Assembly (NCBI RefSeq): GCF_032854445.1
Contig: NC_088302.1
Coordinates: 2,170,001 to 2,234,000, forward strand
Source of the DNA: Liolophura sinensis
Lineage: Eukaryota; Mollusca; Polyplacophora; Chitonida; Chitonidae
Direction: 5' to 3'
DNA length: 64,000 nt
The notes under the pieces were generated by a model, which ran no database searches, was not told the DNA's origin, and saw only the letters and a list, made by a program, of their open reading frames with translations. A program made the translations under genes and the position numbers. Numbering within the stretch: position 1 is the first letter of the stretch; each line of letters opens with the position of its first letter. This document shows positions 33,401 through 45,900 of this stretch, piece after piece.

Positions 33401-36400
33401 ATTTATCTTATCTCCACATGACGGCTCTTTTACAGGTGAATCTTACAAGACGCCATGTGTCTCTCTCAGGCAGAATTTACCTTATCCTAAGATTGAAACT
33501 CTTCTACAGGTGAGTCTAACAAAACGCCATGTGTCTCTGTCAGAAGGGATTTACCTTATCAAAGATGATCTCTCTTGTACAGGTGAATCTTACAAGACGC
33601 CATGTGTCTCTGTCAGAAGGGATTTACCTTATCAAAGATGACAACGCTTCTACAGGTGAGTCTTACAAGGTGTCATGTGTCTCAGTCAGAAGGGATTTAC
33701 CTTGTCCCCAGATGATTGTTGTGGTATAGGTGAGTCTTACAAGGCACCATGTGTCTCTTTATCAGAAAGGATTTACCTTATCAAAGATGACAACACATCT
33801 ACAGGTGAGTCTTTGCAAACCGTTACTAGAAGCTGCATAGATTTGGGGCAGACTTGAATGGAACTTGTGTTTAGTCATCAATCCGTTCATCGTAAACACT
33901 AAGCATCATAATTTGTGGTCATGACGTTAATGTGTTTTGCTTCCAGGTTCTACTGTGTACTCTCCACGGCTGATTGCATTCGCGAACAAAACCCACGTGT
34001 GTTTCATCAACATCACCGCATTATCTCCGGAAGTGCCCCTCACGCCTTATTGCCCGGTTACTGAAGGTGTCAACATCACTGCCATTTCCACTGACTCTGC
34101 AAACCGGACGGTGTATTTCGCTGACAGGGGCAGGAGGCAGATCTCCAAGGTGTCGCTCAGGTCTGAACAGTCCAGTGTCGTGCTCAGTGATGTTTCTAAC
34201 ATTCAAGGTAGTATAATTCTCACGCTCACTGACGTTTTCACTGTCTAAAATAGTGTTATGACCTCACACTGACTCACTATTCTACAATCCAAAATAGTGC
34301 TGCGTGAATCCCACTGACGTTTTCACTGTCTAAAATAGTGTTATGACCTCACACTGACTCACTATTCTACAATCCAAAATAGTGCTGCGTGACTCCCACT
34401 GACGTTTTCACTGTCTAAAATAGTGTTATGACCTCACACTGACTCACTATTCTACAATCCAAAGTAGTACTGTGTGAATCCCACTGACGTTTTCACTGTC
34501 TAAAATAGTGTTATGACCTCACACTGACTCACTATTCTACAATCCAAAATAGTGCTGCGTGACTCCCACTGACGTTTTCACTGTCTAAAATAGTGTTATG
34601 ACCTCACACTGACTCACTATTCTACAATCCAAAATAGTGCTGCGTGAATCCCACTGACGTTTTCACTGTCTAAAATAGTGTTATGACCTCACACTGACTC
34701 ACTATTCTACAATCCAAAATAGTGCTGCGTGACTCCCACTGACGTTTTCACTGTCTAAAATAGTGTTATGACCTCACACTGACTCACTATTCTACAATCC
34801 AAAGTAGTACTGTGTGAATCCCACTGACGTTTTCACTGTCTAAAATAGTGTTATGACCTCACACTGACTCACTATTCTACAATCCAAAATAGTGCTGCGT
34901 GAATCCCACTGACGTTTTCACTGTCTAAAATAGTGTTATGACCTCACACTGACTCACTATTCTACAATCCAAAATAGTGCTGCGTGACTCCCACTGACGT
35001 TTTCACTGTCTAAAATAGTGTTATGACCTCACACTGACTCACTATTCTACAATCCAAAGTAGTACTGTGTGAATCCCACTGACGTTTTCACTGTCTAAAA
35101 TAGTGTTATGACCTCACACTGACTCACTATTCTACAATCCAAAATAGTGCTGCGTGACTCCCACTGACGTTTTCACTGTCTAAAATAGTGTTATGACCTC
35201 ATTCTGACTCACTATTCTACAATCCAAAATAGTGCTGCGTGACTCCCACTGACGTTTTCACTGTCTAAAATAGTGTTATGACCTCACACTGACTCACTAC
35301 TCTAGAATCCAAAGTAGTACTGTGTGAATCCCACTGACGTTTTTACTGTCTTCACTCTCATTGACGTTTTTACAGTCCAAAATAGTGCTGTGTTTTCACG
35401 CTCACTGACGTTTTTACTGTATAAAAATAGTACTGTGTCTTCACTCTCATTGACGTTTTTACTGCCCAGAATAGGGCTACGTCTTCACACTCACCAACCT
35501 TTTTACTGTCCGAAATAGTGCCATGTCATTTCGCTCAATGATGTTTTTACTGTCCAAAATAGTGCTGTGTGCTACAATTTGCCAACTTTCACACTGTTGT
35601 CGCTGCTCTTGTTTTACTCTATGCTGTATATCGTATTATGTTCACTCTCACTGAGTCTCCAAAATAGGACTGTGTTTTCACACTCACTGACATTACCACT
35701 GTCTGAAACAGTGCTGTGTCTTTAAGCTCACGTTACAACGTTACAACTGTCCAAAACAGTACTGTGTCCTCAGAATTGTTTTCGCATTCACTGACGTTTT
35801 AACTACTGCGGCGGTGCTATGTTCAACCTTAGTGACATTTAAACTTTCCAAGGTATGCAGTGCCATATGTTTTCACTGAATGACCTTTCTAAGGTATACA
35901 GTGTCATGTGTTTTCACTGACTGACCTTTCAACTATTCAAGATGGTTTGCGTCTTTCTTGTCTTTTTTTGTCTGAAGCCATTTAGAGACTTCCTCTAACT
36001 GTATGTTTATTTATTTGTTATCTATTTTGGATTGTTTTGGGTTCAAAGCCTTACTGAAGAATTATTACTGGGACAACATCAGTCATATAATGAGTGGAAG
36101 AAACAGAATTTCTATGAGGAAACCATATCCTCACATTTAAAGAAATAACCGAGAGCTGGATTGCAACCTGCGGCCTCATTGGCCAGCGTGCATTCAGCCA
36201 TGGCCAAACAGGAACCGAGAGCTGGATTGCAACCTGCAGCCTCATTGGCCAGCGTGCATTCAGTCGTGGCCAAACAGAAACGCTTGGATCGAAACAGTCA
36301 GCGACCAATGCTAATGAAGAGCAGCTTTTATTACTAAATTACAGACAAGTCTTTTTAAAGACTATCTATGACTACGGATTTACTGAATAATTTGAATTTC

Positions 36401-39400
36401 TATGAGATTTTACGATTTCAGGTCTGAGTTATGATTGGCTGCGTGACACACTGTACTGGACAGACTCCGGTACAAGGCAAATCAAGTCTTACCGAATCGG
36501 TTCTGGGGGGCCGCCATTGACCTTCCTCACCTTAAATGGTACACTGGGACCTTTGACCCTTGACCCATTTTCAAGGTCAGCTGATGGTATTCACAATTTT
36601 CATCTTTAATAATTATATTTCTGTTACACGTAGGAATCATCATCTCTTCTGAAAGGTGGTTTTTTTGAAGGATTTTTTTTTCATTTTTTTAGTATTTTGT
36701 GAAAGGTGGTTTTTTGAAAGATTTTTTTCTCATCTTTTTAGTATTTTGTGCATATAGGTCGGATATTCGTGGGTTTCCCCAGGGCCTTCCCTGGTTTCCT
36801 CCCACTATAATACTGGTCGCCATTCTATAAGTAACACTGGCCCATTATTGTGAACGGCGTAAACCGCTAATCAAATAAATAAATGATTATGTTTATGTTT
36901 AAAAATGGTACTTGTTGCTGCCTCGTTTGGTGCTGCGCACAGCGAGGTTAGGGCAAGGAAACAGGACTGGTTGGCTGTGTCAGTAGCCTTTAATGTGACT
37001 TCGTGGGGTGTTATGTCTGGTGTCTTCGGCTTGATACTTCAGTGGCAGCAGTACTTTTGGGGCAGGGACTGGCTCTGCCACAAGAAAACACAGTATATGC
37101 ACACATACCCAATGATTCCTCGTTTTCGCACTGTCCTTTCCAAAGTCCGAGATCTCCAAATGGCCTGTCCAAGGTCCGGGATTTCCAAATGTCTTATCTG
37201 AGGTCCGGGATTTTCAAATGTCTTATCTGAAGTCCGGCATATCAGTATGTCCTGTCCAAGATCCGGGATCTCCAAATGTCCAGTCCAAAGCCCACCACAT
37301 TCCTTTTGGCATTGTGGAATTTTCCCGTTTCTCACGATATCAATATTTAACGAATTTTTAGCCTACAAATAAAAAACACGAATAAAGTTTATAGTTGTCA
37401 CAGCAAAACCGCACCTGTATCAGTATTTTTTCTATCACTTATTCTGATATAGTTCTAAACTGGCTAATCCTTGGAATACCATAGCTTGATGAGTGGAGGG
37501 TGCATGAGTTGAGTGTGGAGGGTGTGTTAGGAATGGAGAGTGCATGAGTAGGCGGGTAAGAGTACATGCTTTAAATGTGGAGAGTGCATTAGGGGTGGAG
37601 AGTGCTGAGTTAGGAGTGGAGGGTGTATGCGTTAGAAGTGGAGAGTACGCTAGGAGTTGAAAGTGCATGAGTTGGAAGTGGAGAGTACATGCGTTAGAAA
37701 TGGAGGGTGCGCTTTAAGTAGAGGGTACAGGAGTTGGAAGTGGAGAGTGCATGCGTTAGAAGCGGAGGGTGCGCTAGGAGTTGAGAGTGCATGAGTTGGA
37801 AGTGGAGAGTACATGCGTTAGAAATGGAGGGTGCGCTTTAAGTAGAGGGTACATGAGTTGGAAGTGGAGAGTGCATGCGTTAGAAGCGGAGGGTGCGCTA
37901 GGAGTGGAGGGTGCATCCATTAGCAGTAAAGGATGAATCCGTTAGGAGTGGAGTGTGCATGCGTTAGAATCGGACGGTGCATCAATTAGGAGTAGAGGGT
38001 GAATCCGTTAGGGGTAGAGAGTGCATGAGTTAGGAGTGGTGGGTGCATACGTTAGAAGTGGAGAACTCGCTAGGAGTCGAAAGTGCATGAGTTGGAAGTG
38101 GAGAGTACATGTGTTAGAAATGGAGGGTGCGCTTGGAGTGGAGGGTGCATCCATTAACAGTAGAGGGTAAAGCCGCTAGGAGTGGAGGGTGGAGGGTGCA
38201 TGCGTTAGGAGTGGAATGTACGTTTGGGGTGGAGAGTGCGTGCGTTAGGAGTGGAGTGGAGCGTGCGTGCGTTAGGAGTGGAGGGTGTATGCGTTAGGAA
38301 GAATGTGCGTTAGGAGTCTAGGGTGCAACCGTTAGGAGTGGAGTGTACTTGCGTTAGGAGTGGAGTGTGCAACCGTTAGGAGTAGAGTATGCATGCGTTA
38401 GAAGCTGACGGTGCATCAGTTAGGAGTAGAGGGTGAATCCGTTAGGAGTAGAGAGTGCATGAGTTGGGAGTGGTGGGTGCATCTGTTAGAAATCTGTTAG
38501 TGTACTTGCGTTAGGAGTGGAGTGTGCAACCGTTAGGAGTAGAGTATGTATGCGTTAGAAGCTGACAGTGCATCAATTAGGAGTAGAGGGTGAATCCGTT
38601 AGGAGTAGAGAGTGCATGAGTTGGGAGTGGTGGGTGCATCTGTTAGAAATCGAAAGCGCTTTAGGAGTTGAGTGTGCTTGCTTTAAGAGTGGTGGGTACA
38701 TGCATTAGGAGTTCATGGCGCGTTAGGAGTAGGAGAGTGCATACGTTAGGATAGAAAGGTATGCTACAAGTAAGAGTGAGGATGTGATAGGAGTTGAGAG
38801 TGCATTCGCTAGAAGTGGAAGGTGCCTTAGGGTGCGTGCACTAGGAATGGAGGGTGCGCTAGGGGTGGAGGGTGCGTTAGGAGTGAAGGGTTCGCTAGAA
38901 GTGAAGGGTGCGCTAGAAGTGGAAGGTGCGCTGGAGTAGAGGGTGCGCTAGTGTGGAGGGTGCTTTAAGAATGCAGGGTGCGTTAGGAATGGAGCGTGCG
39001 CTAGGAGTGAAAGGTGCGCTAGGAGTGAAGGGTGCGCTAGGAGTGGAGGGTGCTTTTGGAATGCAGGGTGCGTTAGGAGTGCAGGGTGCGCTATGAGTGG
39101 AGGGTGCGCTATGAGTGGAGGGTGCGCTAGGAGTGGGGGTGCGTTAGGAATAAAGGGTGCGCTAGGAGTGGGGGGTGCGTTGGGAGTAAAGCGTGCGTAA
39201 GGAGTGGAGGGGGCGTTAGGAGTGGGGGTGCGTTAGGAGTGGAGGGTGCGTTGGGGGGAGTAAAGCGTGCGTTAGGAGTGGAGGGTGCGTTAGGAGTAAA
39301 GCGTGCGTTAGGAGTGGAGGGTGCGTTAGGAGTAAAGCGTGCGTTAGGAGTGGAAGGTGCGCTGGGAGTAAAGCGTGCGTTAGGAGTGGAGGGTGCGTTA

Positions 39401-42400
39401 GGAGTAAAGCGTGGGTTAGGAGTGGAGGGCTTCTGGAAAATCATTCCCTAAACTTTCCGGTCGACGGATATAACGTTCAAAACGAGCACCCGATAGTAGC
39501 GGTGTCATTATTTGAAAGGGCACCAATGGGGTCGCTGTGATTTCAAGTCCAGATCATGCTGGCTTCCTCTCCGGCCGTAAGTGGGAATGTCAGCAACCTG
39601 CGGATGGTTGTGGGTTTCGCCCGGGCTCTGTTCGGTTTCCTCCCACCATAATGCTGGCCGCCGTCGTATAAGTGAAATATTCTTGAGTACGGCGTAAAAC
39701 ACCAATCAAATAAATAAATAAATTATCTGAAAGGGGAGGGAAAAGCATGTTGAAGACACTGAGCATATCTGGAAGGTATATGCAGTTTGAGACGCTCTCT
39801 TGATTACTAGAGGAGTTTATTACACGAAACCGTGATAACATGACAACAGGTTAAGTCCAGTATTAATTAGTTAAGCTAAGAAGAAAAAATATCTGGTGTT
39901 CAAACCGAAGATACTGTGCACATCTTGAAAGTGTCGAATACAGTATGTGCGAATTTCAGAAGCTTGCTTATTTTCATGTCTTGCTTACTATAGCAGGTGA
40001 TCGTCAAAAAACATATACAGCTTGGGAGACTGACAGGAGACAAAAAAATACAGTTGGAGACTATGGTAGTTATGTAATAGAAACCTCACCACTTTTGCCC
40101 GAAAAAAGAATGCAATGCTGATATGGCAGAGGGTCTTGGCAAAGATTGACACATGCGGTCTCAAACTGGCAAACTAAGACGTTATGTCGCCTTCTATACT
40201 ATATATCTTGTCGTTCCTACAATGTACAGGCAAATCTTCTGGATCTCCCAGTCTCCACTGGCTATCAGGAGCGTATCCTATGATACACCAAGATCCGTGA
40301 AAACTTTGGTATCAACCGGTATCCGGAATCCAGGGGATATCCATTGTGATCCAGTCAAACAAACGTAAGTCGTGTGATTTACCAAAACGATTAGTCAAGC
40401 CATCACTGTTACGACTAGTTTTCATGGCTTGTGAAGTTCTTCAGGTGGAGTTCTTCGTGTTGAAAAATGTGACATCTAGGCTACTGTAATTCTGAAGAGC
40501 GCAGAACATCAGGTTTTACTGGCATGTGAGCCGTGTAAAGCTAAAACACATACCATCTTAGGAAACCATCAAGCTTTCCTTGTGCTTTTAAAAGCAGTAA
40601 TGCTATGGCAGGAGAACTCTGGATACATTCTAATGGAGTCTTGTACTATAGTAACATGCTATGTGTGGAGAAATCAAGCGGCATGTTTATAATTCCCCAA
40701 ATAGTTTCTATGATTGTTGTAACTTTGAATACGCACATTTCAACGTACTTTTGTATTGATTTTCCTGTGAATCCGAAGACTATACTGGGCAGACGGGAAG
40801 GAAATAAAGAGTGTGCAAACAGACGGCACTGGCGACACAACCGTGATTACAACCGCTCACAACAACAACAAGGGACTAGTGGTACACAGGGTAAGTCGTT
40901 AAGAGTAGAGATGTTGTCAGATACCCGTAGTATGAGGAAAGAGCGGAAGGATCATTTATATATGTATACAATCATTATATGTCTATGTATGTGTACATGC
41001 ATTTATGTTTCTATGTATATGTACATGTTTTTATGTGTCTGTGTATGAGTGCATGTATTTATGTGCTTGTGTAGGAGTGTATGTATTTGTGTCTGTATGA
41101 GTACATGTATTTATGCGTTTGTATGAGTACATGTATTTATGCGTCTACATATGTGCACATGTATTAATGTGTCTATGTATGTGTAAATGTATTTATGTGT
41201 TGATGTATGTGTAAATTTATTTATGTGTCTGTATGAGTGCACGTATTTATGTGTCTGTGTATTAGTACATGTATGTATGCGTCTATGTATAAGTATTTAT
41301 ATTTATGTGTCTATGTATGAGTACATGTATTTTTCTGTCTATGTATGTGTACATGTGTTTATGTGTCTGTATATGAGTGCATGTATTATGCGTCTGTGTA
41401 TGAGTACATTTATTTGTTTCTCTAGGTATGAGTACATTTCATGTACTTATGTGTCTGTGTATGAGTGCATGTATTAATGGGTCTTTGTATGTGTACATGT
41501 ATTTATGTGTCTGTATATGAGTATATGTATTTATGCATCTGAGTTTGAGTACATGTGTGTATGTATCTTTGTATGAGTACATGTATTTATGTATGTACGC
41601 ATGTGTACATGCATTTCTCTTACTATTCATGTGTACATTTATTTATGTGTCTTTGAATGAGTAAATGCATTTATGCGTCTATATATGAGTACATGCATTT
41701 ATGCGTATGTGTATGTGCACAAGTATTTATGTGTTATGGATTAGTACAGGGATTTATGTATGTATGTTTAAGTGCATGTATTTATGCGTCTGTGTATGAG
41801 TGCATGTATTTATGTGTCTGTGTATGGGTACGTGCATTTACGTGTCTGTGTATGAGTACATGTATTTATGTGTCTGTGTATTAGTACATGTATTTACGCG
41901 TCTATGTATAAGTGCATGTATTTATGTGTCTGTGTATGAGTACTTGTATTTATGCGTCTGTGTATGAATTCTTGTATTTATGTGTCTGTGTATGAGTGCA
42001 TGTATTTATGTGTCTGTGTATGAGTACATGTATTTATGTGTCTGTGTATGAGTACATGTATTTGAGTGTCTGTATATGAGTACATGTATTTTTGTGTCTG
42101 TGTATGAGTAAATGTATTTATGTGTTTGTATGAGTACATGTATTTATGTATCATGTATGTGTACATACATTTATGCGTCTATGTATGAGTACATGTATTT
42201 ATGTATCATGTATGTGTACATACATTTATGCGTCTATGTATGAGTACATGTATTTATGTATCATGTATGTGTACATACATTTATGCGTCTATGTATGAGT
42301 ACATGTATTTGTATGCACATGTACATCTGGAACTGGCGTTTCCGGCTGTCTTACTCGAATGAAACGTTCCCCTCTTTCAGTCAGGAGGTTTGTTCAGTAA

Positions 42401-42889
42401 AGCCGTGTGCTACTCTCGGAATTTCGGTTTCCTTCATCGATTCGGACTGATGTAGAATGTTAATAAGAAAAGCTTAAATGCGCTGTTAACGAACAGTGAT
42501 ATGAATAAAACACATCGCCTTTGAACGAATGTGCTTTCCCCATAACAATGTTTCATTTTATGTAAACGCCCCAACCACGGTCCGACCCTCTGCTATTTAT
42601 TTATTTGTTTGATTGGTGCTTTATGCCGTAATCAAGAATATTTCACTTATACGACGGCGGCCAGCATTATGGTGAGTGGAAACCGGGCAGAGCCCGGAGG
42701 AAACCCACCACTATCCTCAAAGTGCTGACAGACCGACCCTCTAATAAGCTACCGCTGGGGCACACACCTGCTCGTCGTTCTGTAAGTGAACCAATCTTGA
42801 TTACAGCGTGAAACAATAATATAATAAATAAATATGATCAGAAGAGTAAATTTGGGGAATACAAAACATTAAATTGGTCTGTTGTGTAC

Positions 42890-42958
<69 letters not shown>

Positions 42959-45900
42959 ACACTTACTACAGGTTATTGTGTTGTGATATTTAACATTTAT
43001 ATTAAGTAGGGCGGCAGTAGTAGTACCTTTATCGTTAATTAGTGTCAATCTCAATCAAAATCAAGTTAAATTTGGGGAATGCAAAACATTAAATTGGTCC
43101 GTTGTGTATATATTTACCCCACAAGTCAGATTAACGCTGTGTACATTAATCTCAGTCTCAATCACATTATCACACAAGTTAGTCGAATGACCTGGAGAAA
43201 TCGCCATATCGAATACCAGAAGCCGATAAGAAAAAGCCAGCCATGCCTTGGTCGAGTTTGAGAGGTGAATTAGATGTAAATAGAATTGTGAGACAAATAA
43301 TACCTAATTTTGAACCTTCAGAGCATTTATGTCAAGAATTCAAGTCCATATGTGGTAACAGCCTTTTCATCTTTATATCCAAACTAATTTTAGCATCTTC
43401 TTCACAGAGATTCGTATTTTGGTCTGCCCACGGTTTGGCTGCTTACATTAACAGCGGAAATTTATATCACAAAGTCCATTCAAGAATGGTTTCTGTTCCC
43501 TCTTCTGAGCAAATCGTCGATCTCGACATTGTGGATAATTACTTCCAAAAGGAAACAAGGGGTAAGTGTATGAGCAGTGTAGTCCCAGAACTTCATGAAC
43601 AGTACGAACCATTTTACCAGTTGTGAGAACTGTACGAACCATTTAGCCGGTTGTGAAAGCTGTACGAACCATTTGTCCAGTTGTTAAAACTGTACGAACC
43701 ATTTAACCAATTGTGATAACTGTACGAACCATTTAGCCAGTTGTGAGAAGTGTACGAAGCATTCAACCAGTTGTGAAAATTGTACGGACTATTTAGCCAG
43801 TTGTGAGAACTATACAAACCATTTAATCAGTTGCGAGAACTGTACGAACTATTTAGACAGCTGTGAGTTCGTTTAATTATTGCTTATTGACTGTCGTAAT
43901 GAGTTAAAATAAGTGACATGAAGATCAAATTGTTTCTAACTTATGTAAGTTACAAAAAACTTAAAATCAAACTCAAGGGAATGATCATTGCCTGAAAGAT
44001 GTGAACGCTTTCATCATTTCAGCAAAGGGCGTATTGTATGTACCTTTCCTTTCCTTTGTCCTCCAGGTGCATGTTTTGAGAATGGCAATTGTGATCATTA
44101 TTGTGTGGAGACAGGGGGCGCTACCAGAGAATGTCGGTGTGAACTGGGATTTGATTTACAGGAAGACGGACAGACGTGCAGAACCGGTCAGTAGACTTGT
44201 AACGGTTGTAAAGTAAAGTTTCGTTTGTGAAAACCGCATCGCGCCCTGACTTCACAGTCAGAACTACATGTATACAGTGATATCGTGTTGATCCACCAAT
44301 ACGCTTATCACGACACGAAACCATAGGAAAGCAAAGAAAATGAGAAACCGTATATTTGTCTAATCCACGGTTTAGACGTGTTAAAGAAAAATGTATTAGT
44401 GTGATTCCAAAAAGTAGAAAAAGATATGATATAATGTCTGTCGGTTAAAGAGACTTTGTGGAGCGCTTGGAAGGCCTTATATGCCTGGCATCATCATTCA
44501 GCTATACAGCTCGAGGTACAGTGACTGCTAAATTAACATTTCCTATACCTGCATCGTACTGTTTCTGTTATTGTGATCGTCGTCTTTTGCTTGACAAGAT
44601 ACGTGTTACATAAGCAATGGTACACCAGAATATGTAATGCAGTGCTGCTTGCTCTTTGTGAGCAAAACGTACTTGAACAATCCCATGTTTTTTCCAGAGA
44701 ATTTGGCCAGACAAATTATTATTGGGAAATGCATATATTATGTATGGATGTGCAGTGTATCATGCTCGTTCGTTACAAGAGCGGGTGTCATGTTTCTGCT
44801 CCACTAATGATTTCTGTAATTTCTGATACTTGGTCACGAAGTTCAATGAGAGAACATGTATGTTTGACATGTATCGGGTGGGCATAAAAAATGGGCCGTA
44901 CTTTGACACTCAATATCTCCGAAACCCTCTTACATCAGCTTCTAAAAGTGTACACACTCAAAAGCCATAATGTTTTTAAGTATACAGACCAAATTTCAAT
45001 TTCATCCTTTAAGATTTATGTTCATGGGACCAAAATCAAAACAGTGTCAAAAACGCATCTTCGGGACATTTCGAAATGACGTTCTACCTTGTTTTACTTG
45101 AAAAGGTGATCAATTTGTCCTCCATCTTCTCGCGCAAACGTTTCTTCCATGAACTGAATGAGTCCCGAGTCTCCTTAAGGGTAATTTTTTTCCAGCAGTC
45201 CTTGATGCGTTCTTTTAGTTCATCCTCAGTGAATCTTTCCGTGAGACCTTCATAGGTCCATGACAGGTGATGCAATGTGGGTAACCCGAATGTGCGTTTT
45301 TGAGGCTATGTTTTCATTTTAACCCTGTGTACAGACTACTCAAGGTATGACCTTAAAAACTGATCAGTATATTAACAAAATAATGCCATTTAAATGTTTA
45401 AAGTTTGAAAGGGTTTGAACAAAGGATAATGGAGCAATGCAGCATCAAAGTATGGCCCATTTTTTATGCCACCCGATGTATTGTCAGTGAATTAAGCAAA
45501 ACAAGAAAAGAAAAAACAACAACAACAAAATTTACAAAAAATCAATCTAAACTAATGTTTTATTTATCCCATTCGTATTTCACGCCGTACTCAAGAATGT
45601 TCCACTTAAACGACGCCGGCGGCAACAAGGGAGTGGCCAGACGAAACCCACGGCCATCATTAAAAACGAAATTTTCTTACTAAATGATTATTTGTTACAT
45701 TGTATATAGGCTACAATTCCCGAGTCTAGAAGTACTGTTTGATGTCATTTCATTAGCTAAAAGCAGAAACAGAGAAACTATTGTGTAATAACAATATTGA
45801 TTCGGTTCCAGAGATTCTCCGCAGCAATCACATCCTGGTGACCGATTTAATAGCTGGACGCTTTTACCAAGTGCACTTGAAAAATGGCCGAGTCAGGGGC

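Larger units (their letters stand above)
44187..45811 (+). other. Intron 10 of the receptor gene
   Basis: It holds a transposase-like remnant (45,084-45,285, minus) and a SINE fragment (45,555-45,665). The remainder is unique AT-rich sequence with no coding signal. Confidence 0.7.
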
